A stretch of 64,000 bases of DNA. It comes from Batillaria attramentaria. Lineage: Eukaryota; Mollusca; Gastropoda; Batillariidae. Shown here piece by piece: positions 46,201-57,738 of the stretch. A program made the position numbers and the translations under genes. Each line of letters opens with the position of its first letter. Position 1 is the first letter of the stretch. The notes under the pieces were generated by a model that had not been told where the DNA came from, ran no database searches, and saw only the letters and a program-made list of their open reading frames with translations. The stretch spans positions 687,001 through 751,000 of the forward strand of contig JACVVK020000320.1 in the NCBI GenBank assembly GCA_018292915.2, given 5' to 3'.

Positions 46201-48197
46201 CATCTGGTGAGTCTTTCCTTCTGTTTTGTGAGATTGTTGAAGGTTAAGCCTTCAAAATAAAAACACAAAATGCAAAACAGCATCACTGGTTTGTTTTTGC
46301 CTTGAAATTTCAAGTCTGCAAAATTGTGACAGTGTTTAATGTTATGTACAAACTCACAACTTATTTTTTCAAATACGGCCAATCGACAACTTGTATGAGA
46401 AAATCAGATACGGTGAAGATTGCTCATGCCAAGACACACCAAATTCATATAAAATAGTTTGTTTATCACTTTGCTGAAAACTGGGTACTCATGTCACACT
46501 GACTCGACTCAACTCTGTACTCTTGACCATATATATATGCTTAAAATGCCATTAAAATGGATATTAAAACAACAACAAAATTAGGACTACTGAAACTAAC
46601 CCAAGACAGCAATAAATGCAAACCTTCCACAGTATGTACAATTAATACATAACCAAGACAGTTACAACACTCTGAAGACAACATATCAAACAAAACAGTA
46701 AACACAACAAAATCTGAGACCTAAATTTGCTGTCTGATCTCATAAATCATACCAACACGTTTTTACACTGGAACATTTTTTGTAGAGTAAAAAAATCCCC
46801 CACCCCCACCCCAAAAAGAAAACAAAACAAAAAAACCCAACACACAAACAAAAAACAATGTGCAACTAAAAACCAACCGACAAACAACAAAAAACAAAAC
46901 AAAAACCAACCAACGAAACATTCAACAGACACCGAAAATGTTCAACACATACCAATGGATTGGTGTCTCCCATCACTGCCAAGCGGCTGGAAATGGCCGA
47001 CATGTTGACTGCACCATTGTCCTTCTTCTTCACCAGTATCTGCAACAGAATGTATACACGTGTTGTACGAACAGTTAACAAAACACAAACCGCCAGTGAT
47101 AGTCACGCATTAAAAGGGCATCAACATAGAATCTGTGTCCTATCCAACAGCGTTGTTTTTTTTTTTGTTTTGTTTTGCAAATCCACAAATTTATTAATGA
47201 GTAAATTTTTTTTGAAACTTTCGTTTACAGCGTACAAAACTGTGCAACAGTTACACAAGTTTGATGGTCTGACCTGGCTTCAGAGGGGACATCTCCACAT
47301 AACTCTACACTGCGTGTTTTACAACTAAGATTGTGCTGCACCATTCAAATAATAATAATATGACTTGCAGTTGCACCCGATTTTAAAAAGTAACCTGACC
47401 CCTGCATCAACACAGAACTTTGTACCTTAGCAGCCTTTTTCACTTCCGGCTGCATGTCCTGAAAATAGTCTGGTTCTGGCTCCGGCTCAGGGTCTGGAGA
47501 AACTTCAGTTCTACGTCCGCGTGCGTTGTGTGTAGTTCCCACGGCCGAGTACTGAGAGCGAGACTTGCTGAGAATGATAGGACTGTGCTGGAGGTGTCTG
47601 ATTGGTGTCCCACGTATCCCATGGTTCCATCTCAATCTCCGGCTGCATACAAACACAAGAACAAAATGAATTGAATGTAACGTGTACTGTGAAGAAAGAA
47701 AAAGATAACTCACATGTATAATCGAATTCAAAAGCTTTATGAAATGTCTCATACTTTGGTTCACCTTTTCATTTACCACCATGGCATTAAATAAATTATG
47801 TAAGTGTAGTACACTGTATTGATGAAACATTCGAAATTTTGCAGAGAAATGATAATGTGTAGTCACTAGAACATGTACAGGAATCTGGCTTTGATTCATG
47901 TATGTCAGGAATCTTAAAGTTGCCTATTGAGTCACTCTCTACTACAAGTGTTAATAGTTATTATTATGTTTACAAACACAGAAGTGCTATATTAAAATAT
48001 ATACCACCTACCTCCTCATCTCCCCCAAAGGACTGTGGGATATCAATAGTCATTGACTGACTGTTCACCATTGTGGGAACACCTGGATCCTGCTCTGATG
48101 CTCTGAGTCGTCGACACCACAGCCGTCGGAGAGGACGAAAGATGGTGAGGATCAGGCTGAACAAGGACTTCACCACGTTGAAAACCACCTTCAACAT
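43260..48197 (-). CDS. EBAG9: Receptor-binding cancer antigen SiSo homologue (EBAG9/RCAS1), one frameshift
   Basis: A Golgi and vesicle-associated type III membrane protein implicated in regulated secretion. The minus-strand coding exons are 48197-48012, 47642-47426, 47039-46953 and 43469-43260. Residues 1-62 hold an N-terminal hydrophobic anchor (FNVVKSLFSLILTIFRPLRR). Exon 2 starts PEIEMEPWDTWDTN and ends EPEPDYFQDMQPEVKKAAK, matching the vertebrate WTSWDED and EPDYFKDM stretches. Exon 3 gives ILVKKKDNGA and SSRLAVMGDTNPL. The last exon gives ELQSWEEGDNSWADEASEDL and a long charged coiled coil ending IAVKIS (human IGVKLS). Exon 2 is 217 nt, whereas flanking phases require 216; its two halves are in different frames, so one extra base lies between them. 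A 5' non-coding exon probably ends at 48843 (GGTAAG donor). Confidence 0.92.
43522..46538. mobile_element. About 3.0-kb element with 35-bp terminal inverted repeats in EBAG9 intron 3
   Basis: The left end 43522-43556 and right end 46504-46538 are inverted copies differing at one base, with the core GGTCAAGAGTACAGAG next to an AT run. The interior has diverged repeats with CTGTCACAGTGTA(A/G)TGTT and many TATGTTCA words. Short open frames at 43679-43909, 43928-44179 and 45883-46146 match no transposase I can recognise. It fills most of the 3.5-kb intron. It is probably a non-autonomous or decayed DNA transposon; the class cannot be fixed because the AT flank hides the target duplication. Confidence 0.7.
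45340..45830. repeat. Diverged tandem repeats of about 190-200 bp inside the intronic element
   Basis: Three blocks start near 45346, 45545 and 45735. Each has TTTTTTGT(A/T)C, a TTCCTTCTG(G/T)-like word, a GACTTT(A)-like word, a (G/T)TCTGTCAC(A)GT word and (A/T)ATGTTATGTTCAA. Confidence 0.6.
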
Positions 48198-48839
48198 TTT
48201 ACTATATAAAAAAAAAATAAAAAAAAATGCAGTGATTAAAAAAAGATAGGTTGCATTTTGAGTCACTACATCTATCAATACATGAGATCTCCTGGTTCAT
48301 GCCAGGGGTGAACATTATAAATGTAACTGTTTTGGGCTCTCCACTGATAGTAAAAATAGATAAGTTATATGGGTCAAGGATTTAATATGTCAACAAATTA
48401 GTGTTTTACGCCGTCTGTATCAAGCGGCCAAATCAGAACTGTTGAATTTTGTTTATATCCATCTATTTTCAAGGCAGGGAACACTTCCTGTGGACATTCC
48501 GTTGAAACCTCAATTTTCCACGTGGTGGTGTTTCTGTTTCACCACGACAAAAAAGCAGCCTGTTTTCCTCCACATGCACATCACACAATTGTTTTAATTT
48601 GCAGAATAAATGTATCTTAAGCAAAAGGCCTTTTTAGCTTTGCGATCGTGCGGGAAATAGAAATGCTGTTGCTGGACATGATCGCAAATAGATAGCCTAG
48701 ATCTATCTTTTTTTGTGTGTGGTACATGTGGCTACGTTGAGTATCACATTCGGTGTTCGGTGGTTCGTGCGGGCACATGACCCAACACAAAGGCGTTACC
48801 GCCATGAACATTGAAGCGAATATCAATTTAAAGAAATCT

Positions 48840-49070
48840 TACCAATCGTTTCTTCAAAAATAAACTACACAATTTGATGCATCGTGCAAAAATCACTTCA
48901 GCGTCTTCCCCGGAAGTTTTGATGCTTGCCTCCCTTGCCGCCTCGTTTGGAATCGCGGAAGTTCTCGTTGCTATCAACATCCAAGATGGCCGAAAAATCA
49001 TTGTGAGATCTAAGAGGCCAGCATAACATCGTGTTTTTTGCAGTTCCTTTCGTCTTGAAACACCAGGCAT
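48840..49070. promoter_or_regulatory. Shared bidirectional promoter of EBAG9 and the coiled-coil gene
   Basis: The inferred first exons lie head to head within about 230 bp. ETS-like CCGGAAGT is at 48910-48917 with a second CGGAAGTTC near 48956. A YY1-like AAGATGGC is at 48983-48990 and its ATG opens a six-codon upstream ORF (48986-49006). No TATA box is seen. Bidirectional housekeeping promoters commonly use these motifs; start sites here are inferred. Confidence 0.55.
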
Positions 49071-51665
49071 GCCTGTAAGAAAAGAGATGATAATTCAAAC
49101 ACCACCATCGTCGTGTTGCACTGATCTTCTTTACGCCGTTTTCCGTTTACTGCCGCAAAACTTTACCAATTGTGTCCTTTCTGTAGATTTCCGAGCCATG
49201 TCAAATCGGTACAGAAACTTGTAACATTCAATCATTGATTGACCTATTACAGGACAAGCTGCCGCCCATCAAGGGGGATGACGGAGACGGGGGTGATGGG
49301 AAATTTCGACCGTCTAACCGAAAGAAGATCAACCCCAACGAGCTCAAGAAATTGGCACCGCAGCAGAGAAGCAGATATATGGCAGTAAGTTAATTTGTAC
49401 ACATGACAAACAATAATACAACAACAACGCTAATGATAGTGGGACCGCTTCTTGTTGACCATATGGACTGTATTTGTCTGAGGTATTAGGTCATCCAATT
49501 TCTAAAACTTGCGAATTGGGTGCCATAGAGAGGCTGTGTGCATGTGTTCATTTGTGAAGACAGTGTTTAAAATAATCTTTACCAGTGTATTAGACCAGTG
49601 GGATAAAAGGTGGGTCTCCTTGGCACCATACCACCCAAGAGCACCTTCACTAAATATTTTTACCTGAATATCTACTACATTTGGACTCAGTATTGTCAAA
49701 CGTATAGTTTTTTCTTTCTTGAGTAAGCAACATTTTCTTGAGCTTGCTTTTAGCGCAGAGCCACATGTGTGAACTAAGGGACACATGCAGGCTTGACAGC
49801 CAGCTTGTCTTTCATCTTTATCTACCTGTACCTAGCATGGAATCTGTTAATTTTTGTTAATCTTGTGCATGGATCTTGCTGAGATTCCAGTCAAACATTG
49901 CTGTGCAGATTCTTTGAAGGTGTTTTCCGGGATGTTCCCCCTGACAGCATCTTTAGCTACTTTAAAGAGTCAAATCTATTCTATAAAATATAGACGCCTC
50001 AAGTAATACTGACAATCCTCGAAATCTATATTATGTTCAATGTACAAAGAAGTGAAGTGTTTTTATCAATTAAAGTGGACAGATTTTTATACATATTTAC
50101 ATCTTGTTTTATTGTCTGTCTTTTTATTTCAATCTGGTGGAGAAGGACCTTGATTAGCCGCAAAATGGTCTTTGTTACTTCTCGGCGTTAAGCCCTAACT
50201 AACTAACTAACTGTAAATTGTTGTTTCAGTATGAAGAACCGCCCAAGCATGTTCAGGAAGCACAGCAGCAGACCATGAAGAGACTGCGAGAACTGAAGAA
50301 GAGTGATATGATGTAAGTTATGCTTGGATTAAAAAAAGATAGCTAGGTGTAATGATGGTACTGGTTCATCAGTGAAGTGTTCATGACTATGGCCTGACTT
50401 CTACTCCTCTCTGTGACATAAAAGGGACAGAAACCACTTAACTTTCACAAAGGACGGCACGGTCAACGTGCACATTGACCTGTGCAGTCCTTTGTGAAAG
50501 TTAAGTGGTTTCTGTCCCTTTTATGTCGCTTTTATTTGCTTCACTTGTAACCACTTCGCTGTCATTACCGTTTCCTTTGCTTCCTCTCTGTGAGAAATTG
50601 AATTGCATTTATGTCTTGCATGAACTGCAATAATGGGACAAAAAATTACATGAATCTTAATTTTCTTTTCTTTTTCTTTTCCTTCTTCTTTTTTGTGAAT
50701 TTGTTTTGGTGACAGGTATACAGGGTCACTCTTCTAAACACATGGATTGACCTTGGCTGCATAAAAGATAAATGCAAAGTACACTGTACCACTAAGAGGC
50801 ATGCAAAATTATAGCCTTATGAATTGCCATCATTGCTGAGACATGAGCCAAAGTGTATGTCTACTGATTACTTACACCACTGTTCATCTGATTGTTGTGA
50901 GGGGCAACGCACATCTGTCATCTGACATCCAGTTTGCTTACAAGAAATCCAGAACCCCCCCCCCCAAAAAAAAAAAAAAAAAACAAAAAAAACACCACAG
51001 CCAACAATAATAATAATGATTTTTAAAAACTTAAGAGAGCTATATGGTGGTCTTTTTTGAGTTCACTAAACACACCACTTGTAGTTACATTTATGACCCT
51101 CCACCACAAATGAGTCTTCTTGTGCTGTTTGTTCATGTTACAAGACGACTCATCAGTTTCGTGGTGGAGGGTCACATTTGTTCAAGACACATTTTGGGGG
51201 AGTTACTTAGCCTGAGGTAGGACACTTGAACCCTAACCGACACATGCAGAACCCTATCTTACCATTCTGATCTCTTTGCATGAGACAAACCTTTACACGC
51301 AATGTTGGTGGGGTGGGGAGAGGGGGGGGGGGGATATATTCAAAGGGAAATGACCTCACCGCTCAGACTGTTTCAACTTAGTACTAGTTGCTTCCCTTGG
51401 CTCTCAAATTGTGGAAGTATGACGCCCGTCATTAAAAGGTTAGATGTGACCGGCGAGGCCTCCTATGACATTTTTAAAGCGGTGCGGTTTGTACAGTGAT
51501 GAGTCATCGCTTTCACACCTGAGGTGACGTAGACTCGTTCAGGGTTTTGCTCTACACGACACCAGTGGATAATTATACCGTAGTTCATTGTGGCTTCTCC
51601 CTCTAAGTCCCTGATCGTCTCATATACGAGATAAAGGCAGTGGCCACTGACAAGGACCTCAACTT

Positions 51666-51696
<31 letters not shown>

Positions 51697-53016
51697 TTTG
51701 AATTATGGTATACAAGGCACGGCTGCAGCTGAGTGCAAGCGGCTCTAATAGGCCGTGAGACGTTTTGGTTGACTGGTGCTTTCACAGGCATGAAAACAAG
51801 GACATGAAGAAGATGATGATGATAAAACGTTTATTAGGATAATACTCGTAGGCATCTTTGCCTGTCTTACAAGTAGTCCTCACTACATTCTGCAGTTATA
51901 AAGAAAAACACAAAACAAATATTATAAGCAAAAGATAAACAAACAATTTAGACTAGAGAAACAAACAAACAAACAAAACAACATGTTACAGAAAACCAAA
52001 ATAAAAAAAAGCCAACGGGGATGCATTGAAGTGCAGAAGGCTCTCGTGAATACAAAAGATGGTTATACTTAGCTGGTGATTAATTTTGTGAATTTGTACT
52101 GCCGTGGTGATCAAGCAGGATCAGAGAGAGAGAGAGAGAGAGAGATTGCATCACATATGACGTCACACGTACTTATGTTGATGACATAGCTTGCATGCTA
52201 TCATTGATAGGTATATATATTGGAACATTCATTGGTATGCAATCTAAAATTTGATGTCATCATTACATCAGATCTGACATCACTATGATGTCATTGTTTT
52301 TGAGAATCAAGTTGTTTGCTTTGCTACATTGGTAATGGATTCGGGAGATGATCAGTCTGATCATGTTCATCATGTTCATCCGTACACGTCAAAGTGAGTT
52401 TTCGGGGTTTTTTTTTCATGCTTTTTTTTCTTTTCCTCCATTCTTGGTGTGAAGCAGATTTTCGAAGATGGTTTACATGTAAAGTAGTGATTTCCAAACA
52501 GCAGTGACGCGGACGGTCTTCACTGTGTCTACCCTTGAGAAATGGCTTTAGACTGCCTAAACAACAACAACAACAACAACATCAACCCACACCCACACAT
52601 ACGTGCGCGCGCGCGCGCGCGCACACACACATGGTATGGTTATGGTATGGTATGGTATGGTATGGTAGATTTCTCCTCGGCGCACGTATCCATCTCTAAT
52701 GAGATGCTCTAGGCGCCGCAAGGCTGGAGGACGAAGCAGGGAAAGCCTGCTGCCGCTAGGCGCTACTTTGTGTGCAAACCTCCACCCTGCTATTCACTCT
52801 GGTGCGTGCGACAGTATTTCTGTTTTACCACGCCACCGGCCACAGCCTACTCTTCTTCGAAAGATGAACGTGGGATTTTTAGCGTGCACACTTGATATTT
52901 GTGCGTGCGTGTGTACACGAAGGCGAGACAGGCACCGCAAACGAGTCTGCACATGGATTTGACTCGATATGGTATGAAAAAATCCAACCATATTCCTGCC
53001 TTAACCACTAGACCAA

Positions 53017-53100
<84 letters not shown>

Positions 53101-53173
53101 CACACACACAAAGTAAAAACAAAGCCGCGCTTCTTCTTTTTCATGGAGCAGGAACTTTTAAAGTCTGTTAGTG

Positions 53174-53226
<53 letters not shown>

Positions 53227-56200
53227 TCAGTACAGGCATCAGTACTAGCATCAGTACAGGCGCATCATCCCAGATATTTGGCTCAAAGCACAGCGAGCTA
53301 AACCCAAAACGCACGCTCACCTAAATCACACGCATTCTCTCAGACATTGGACATGAACACAGAACAGACATGCGTGAAACGTCAACACTTACTGCAACTT
53401 TTTCAGGGCTTCCTTGTCCGTGAAAACTATAATCGCAAAAAAAAGAAAAAAAGAAGTCCAGGTTGACAATAACAGTATAGGTCATTTTGTTCTGAATAAT
53501 AATAATAATAATAATCTCATTAATATAGGCACTTTAACCCAATTATTTGGCTGAAAGCGCCGCGAGCTAAACCCAACACGCACGCTCACGTGAATCACTC
53601 GCATTCTCTCACACACTTAACATGAACACATTACAATCACGTGGTGCGAAGGGCCAGCTCAGCAATTTAAGTTTCGGAATGTTAGAATTCCATATATTAT
53701 TTAATTTTATGGGCTTAACATTTTCAAAGCAGAGGGGAGGGGGAGGAGGGGAGGGGAGCCGGAGTACCCGGAGAAGCCCCGACGGTCGGCTCGAATGTAC
53801 GGTGCCACATACGAGAAGGAAAAAATTCTTCGCCCCGACTGGGACTCGAACCTGACCTCTCGCATTGGTGACTAAGTCTTATCCACTAGACCACCGACCG
53901 AATATTGTCGACTGTGGCGCAGAACAGATGCCCGCCCTTGTAAGAAAGACATTTCGAAAATGAGTGGGTGGATGGGTGTTTGGGAGTTTAACGCCCATTT
54001 CGAAAATGACTAGGTCTATGACTGATCACGGATATGGAACTTTAACCTTTCTCAGTGTATTTTCTTAGTCACTGTATTATTCATTGTGTACTTTGTATGG
54101 CCAGCCTTTGCTGTTGTGCCCATTATCACGCTGATGAACATATTTCGTCTGTCATATGTTTACATTGGTTCAGTTTTCTTTGTCTTTTTGTGCAGGTACC
54201 AAACAACTGCACCGCGAGATGATGAGATAGAGAGAGAGAAACATGCAACCCTTATAGGACAATTGAAGTAAGTGAGATCTAAGGAGTAAGATCTAAGTAT
54301 CCACAAGTGATGAAAAGAAAACAAGCCGGCAACAACAAACAAGCAAGCAAGCAAACAAACAAACAAACAGACAAACAACAACAACGACAGCAGCAGCAGC
54401 AACAACTGCGACAACAACACCGAACAAGTGTACTAAATCTGTGTACACGTATCGTGATACTCCGCTGATCATTGGTAGAGTGGGAGACGGTTCTGATGTC
54501 TGATGGCAGAGCGGGAGACTATGATTGTGATTGTGTGGTCAGTAGGTCGTTTGGGAGACTGCAGTGTCGCTGACAAGAGAGAGAGAGAGAGAGAGAGAGC
54601 GTATTGATAACTTATAATCAATTCAGTGGTAGATCGGGAACTAAGCAGTACGGCGGGAGTCTTTATAGGCAGCCATTGGAATACGATTTCTGATAATTCA
54701 GTGGAAGCGGCTTGGAACGGGAAACCGGTTGCCGCCAGCTGACGATAACCCGCTGGAACCCGCACTGATAACAGACAGAGAGACAGTACCGATCGGCAGT
54801 GTGTGATAAGTCAGTTCTGACAATCCATATAGGATCACGATGGTTAAAAAAAAAAAATTGTAATGAAAGTGCTTACTGACTAAACTGTTTTCTTTCATCA
54901 GGGCGGCTGAAGCCCGGAATCGGCTACGGATCATGCGACTACGTTACCAAGCCAACAAAGTAAGGTTGCACAGATTTATTGGAATTTAGAAGGGTGTCAG
55001 CTGCGTGTGAGCAATTTTCTCATTATTGTCAATTTCTGTTGACATGCGGGTTTTTTTCCCTTTTATTTTCTGTGGGTTAACTTACATCTCAAAGTAAGCG
55101 ATTTCTCATATTAGAGTTGGTCATTTCAAGTTACATTTTGTCACTTACGTTATCATAGTTTTTCTCTTCTCTTTCTCTCTCATTTCTTTTCCTTTTTCGC
55201 TGTTTCGTATAAAACTTTAGTGTGACCAACGGGTGTGACTTTTTCCCGTGTGGCGGCCGGGTAAGACTGATGATCTGTCAGTGGTGATTTGTGGGTAGCA
55301 ATCCTATTAGCTGTGACAGAGTGCACAATTAGTGTGCACGTAATTCCACATCCGATCGCGGATGAGCGCTCACTAAACTCATTACGTCACTACATTATTT
55401 GTTTCAACTACACCCTGACAGGCGCAAGAGATCGGTCATCTGATAGCTTGCCAGCCTGTGGCGCTGAAAGCAGTGAGACTTCAGGCTCTGTTACCGGCAT
55501 ACCCCTCCAACAAGGACAAGGGTGACCAACTCAACAAACTGGACGTGAGTATAGCTAGAGTCTAGCTGCTGCCGTACTTTCTTGGTACACGGCTGATGGG
55601 TTGGCAGGTGGGTGGGTCGGGGGAAGGGGGAGAGGGGTGTAGCGGGTACTTATTCCATAAACGTTGTGAAGGGTTTGGGTGGGGTGGTCGTGGCCCCAGT
55701 GGTGGTGGTGGTGGTGGTGGCAGTGCGTGCAGTTATTGAAGACTTCGTGACATTTACTGAGAACTAAATCTTACCTCTGAATGCACGTAGTGTGTCTAGT
55801 CAGTCTGATGGTATCATCCCAGTGAAAGATTTTGTCTACTCATTGTACATTTTGTCTGTCTGAATCTGATGGTACAGCGGATGACAGTAACCATGCATAC
55901 AACTTAGACCCCGTCATATTTTGTAGCATCCACATATTATGGATCTACAAGTGTTTCTGATAGTTGTGTGAAAGACAGTATAAGTACGCTTTGATGATCC
56001 AGAATACACTGACGTACCAAGTCAAATTTATTTGTGCTCCAGGACTCACTGTGGTCATGGTGACAATGGGAAAGTGTGACTATATGTTTCAGATCTAATA
56101 TTTCGGTAAAGTCAAGGGGGACACTGTAACCACACATTGCACGTGGATCTGTGTCTGGTACAAGTAGGCCTAGTGGTGGAAAACCGATTAATACACGTTG

Positions 56201-56333
56201 TCAGCAGGACCGTTAGAAGCTGAGTATTAATGCTGGGCCATCATTCTACAAACCATTCTTCTGTTTGCAGAGAATTCGAACAGAATCACTACTGGAGGAC
56301 TCCGCTGGCCTACTCACCAACCGAACCTATTAG
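49069..56333 (+). CDS. Conserved-looking coiled-coil protein, function unknown
   Basis: I do not recognise the family. The plus-strand exons are 49069-49074, 49253-49384, 50230-50312, 54196-54267, 54902-54959, 55422-55544 and 56271-56333; all phases join with GT-AG junctions, giving 178 residues. It starts MPDKLPPIKGDDG with a Gly/Asp stretch, then FRPSNRKKINPNELKKLAPQ and YEEPPKHVQEAQQQ. A charged helical core follows: APRDDEIEREKHATLIGQLK, AAEARNRLRIMRLRYQANK, then QEIGHLIACQPVALKAVRLQ. It ends ESLLEDSAGLLTNRTY. There is no signal peptide or membrane segment. A cytoskeletal or ciliary scaffold role is only a guess from the helical, charged character. The two-codon first exon rests on a donor at 49075 and correct phase. 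The 3'UTR reaches AATAAA at 57587-57592. Confidence 0.85.
50130..50215 (+). mobile_element. SINE-like 3' end with (CTAA)n tail
   Basis: GGAGAAGGACCTTGATTAGC is followed by CTTCTCGGCGTTAAGCCC and then CTAACTAACTAACTAACTG. The GGCGTTAA word recalls family B tails. There is no head. Confidence 0.5.
50415..50527. repeat. Perfect 41-bp inverted repeat (hairpin, MITE-like)
   Basis: Arms 50415-50455 and 50487-50527 are exact inverse copies of each other, separated by 31 nt that are themselves partly self-complementary (GGTCAACGTG against CACATTGACC). The right arm and its flank are repeated at the window start (1-50). It lies in intron 3 of the coiled-coil gene. Confidence 0.9.
51094..51174. repeat. 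Hairpin element with TGACCCTCCACCAC arms
   Basis: The arms 51094-51107 and 51161-51174 are perfect inverses, and the next 14 bases inward pair at 13 of 14. A related TGACCCTCCAC(A)AATAAAATGAG word occurs at 40248. It is probably a small foldback element. Confidence 0.65.
51666..51694 (+). repeat. (GA)n microsatellite
   Basis: About 14 GA units in intron 3 of the coiled-coil gene; a second run is at 52123-52146. Confidence 0.9.
52631..53020 (-). mobile_element. tRNA-derived SINE, family A, copy 2
   Basis: It is the inverse copy of 1881-2300, with the tail ATGGTATGGTATGG at 52631, GCCGCTAGGCGCTAC, CTCTTCTTCGAAAGATG, and a tRNA-like head ending near TTAACCACTAGACCAAATAC. Its head abuts the (CA)n at 53018-53098. 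Confidence 0.75.
53018..53098 (+). repeat. (CA)n microsatellite
   Basis: About 40 CA units adjoining the SINE head. Confidence 0.93.
53175..53345 (-). mobile_element. SINE family C, 3' fragment, with (ACT)n
   Basis: An ACT run of about 16 units leads into GGCATCAGTA repeats and then TTTGGCTCAAAGCACAGCGA, matching the 3' part of the copies at 8600 and 53496. Confidence 0.65.
53496..53905 (-). mobile_element. tRNA-derived SINE, family C, copy 2
   Basis: It is the inverse of 8600-8995: (AAT)n at the left, GCGCCGCGAGC, CACTCGCATTCTCTCACAC, AATCACGTGGTGCGAAGGGC, and a tRNA-like head with GGGACTCGAACCTGACCTC and CCACTAGACCACCGACCG. A short inverted piece of the family B tail (GGGAGTTTAACGCCC) follows at 53980-53994. 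Confidence 0.8.
54350..54420 (+). repeat. (CAAA)n and (CAA/CAG)n low-complexity tract
   Basis: CAAACAAACAAAC is followed by AACAAC and CAGCAGCAG. It starts about 80 bp downstream of exon 4 of the coiled-coil gene. Confidence 0.8.
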
Positions 56334-57111
56334 ACTGACACCCTCAACCCCCCTGCCTATTTTCACCATTGCCGCAGCTTGTCTTGTAACTACGGAGCAT
56401 GTCAGTCAGCTGCAGTGTAGTGTTCCTGTTTTCCGACCGAGCCGTTCGTGCTGTCCCCAACATCGCTCAGTTTGACCAGAGATAGTAGAAAAAGGAGATA
56501 TAGCTCACTTTGGCGAAACCTGAAGTCTTATTAATTATTCAAGACGCAGCCAGCGCTCACCAGTGCTGAATATTGGAACACAAAGTTCTCAGAAAAGAGA
56601 CAGAGAGACCGTCATCGTGAAAGACGGCTGCCTAAAAGTCTATCAGTGACGTCAGTATGACCAGAAGCAGTTCTCGGGAGTTGTCTCTGGTTAGCTTGAC
56701 GTCAATTTCTAAAACTTTGGGGGTTCATTTGTGTTGTCAGTGTGTCTCAGTGCGCCCTAAACTTGCAACCAGGCGGAGCAGTCAGTCTAGCTCTCCGGCC
56801 TAACGAGGAGCGGGCTTTGCGGTACTCGCAAGCGTCACGTTTTAGTTTGGCGCGGTAGGGACAGTGAGTCTCTCTCTCTCTCTCTCCCCCCTTTGTACTC
56901 TCACTGGTTGGACTGTAGATGATATTGGTGGTTGTGACAAAAGACAAGCTAGGCTGGGTTTATTTATTTATTTATTTTTTTTCTTAACCTTACTGATGCT
57001 ATTTGGTGTTACTTCAAGTCACTTGTGCATTCAGTAGTCATGTTCTGTCTCGCTCTGTCCCTCTGTCTGTCTTTCAGTCTGTCTGTCTCTCTCTCAGTCG
57101 GTTTGCCGATA

Positions 57112-57185
<74 letters not shown>

Positions 57186-57610
57186 AATTGCAACGGCTTT
57201 TGCCTGTGATATAGCTTTTAGTATTGTCGTGGATTGTGCCCCGGGCAGAGTTCATTGCTGTATGTGCTGTCACTATGTGTGTCGATGGTTTTGTATGGTC
57301 ACTCTGTTGTGACTACGTATACGATAATTTTGTAGATAGTGGTTGTTTTTTTAATGATGGTTTTTGCCGGCCATTTTGCCTGGTCACAGTGATTATGTAA
57401 AGGTGTGTTTCATAGTCACATGCACTGGCCATTATTTTTGTCTGTCATAAATCATTCTGTTGCCATTAATGAGGCTACATGACGTGCGGTTTGGCGCACA
57501 TATCGTTTGAACATGAAAGAGTGTAGCTGTCCTATGAAGATAATAGTAACTCCATTATTCCACTATACGCTTCACTGAAATGCGGCAATAAACTTTACAT
57601 TGGGAAATGC
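56334..57610 (+). other. Probable 3'UTR of the coiled-coil gene
   Basis: It runs from the stop codon to just past AATAAA at 57587-57592. It includes (CT)n at 56867-56885 and about 33 CA units at 57116-57182. The extent is inferred from the signal. Confidence 0.45.
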
Positions 57611-57693
57611 GCCTTGGCTTCTGTACTTTGCAGTAGTTCACTTAGAATGCATCGGAAACGCATCTTCTGTTACACCAGCATGCACTTCACAAT

Positions 57694-57736
<43 letters not shown>
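57694..57736 (+). repeat. (TG)n microsatellite
   Basis: About 21 TG units downstream of the poly(A) signal. Confidence 0.9.

Positions 57737-57738
<2 letters not shown>

Noticed and set aside
47440..47622. 60-codon minus-strand frame inside EBAG9 exon 2
   Set aside because: It is the third frame of the exon. The family motifs WDTWD and DYFQDM are in the other two frames.
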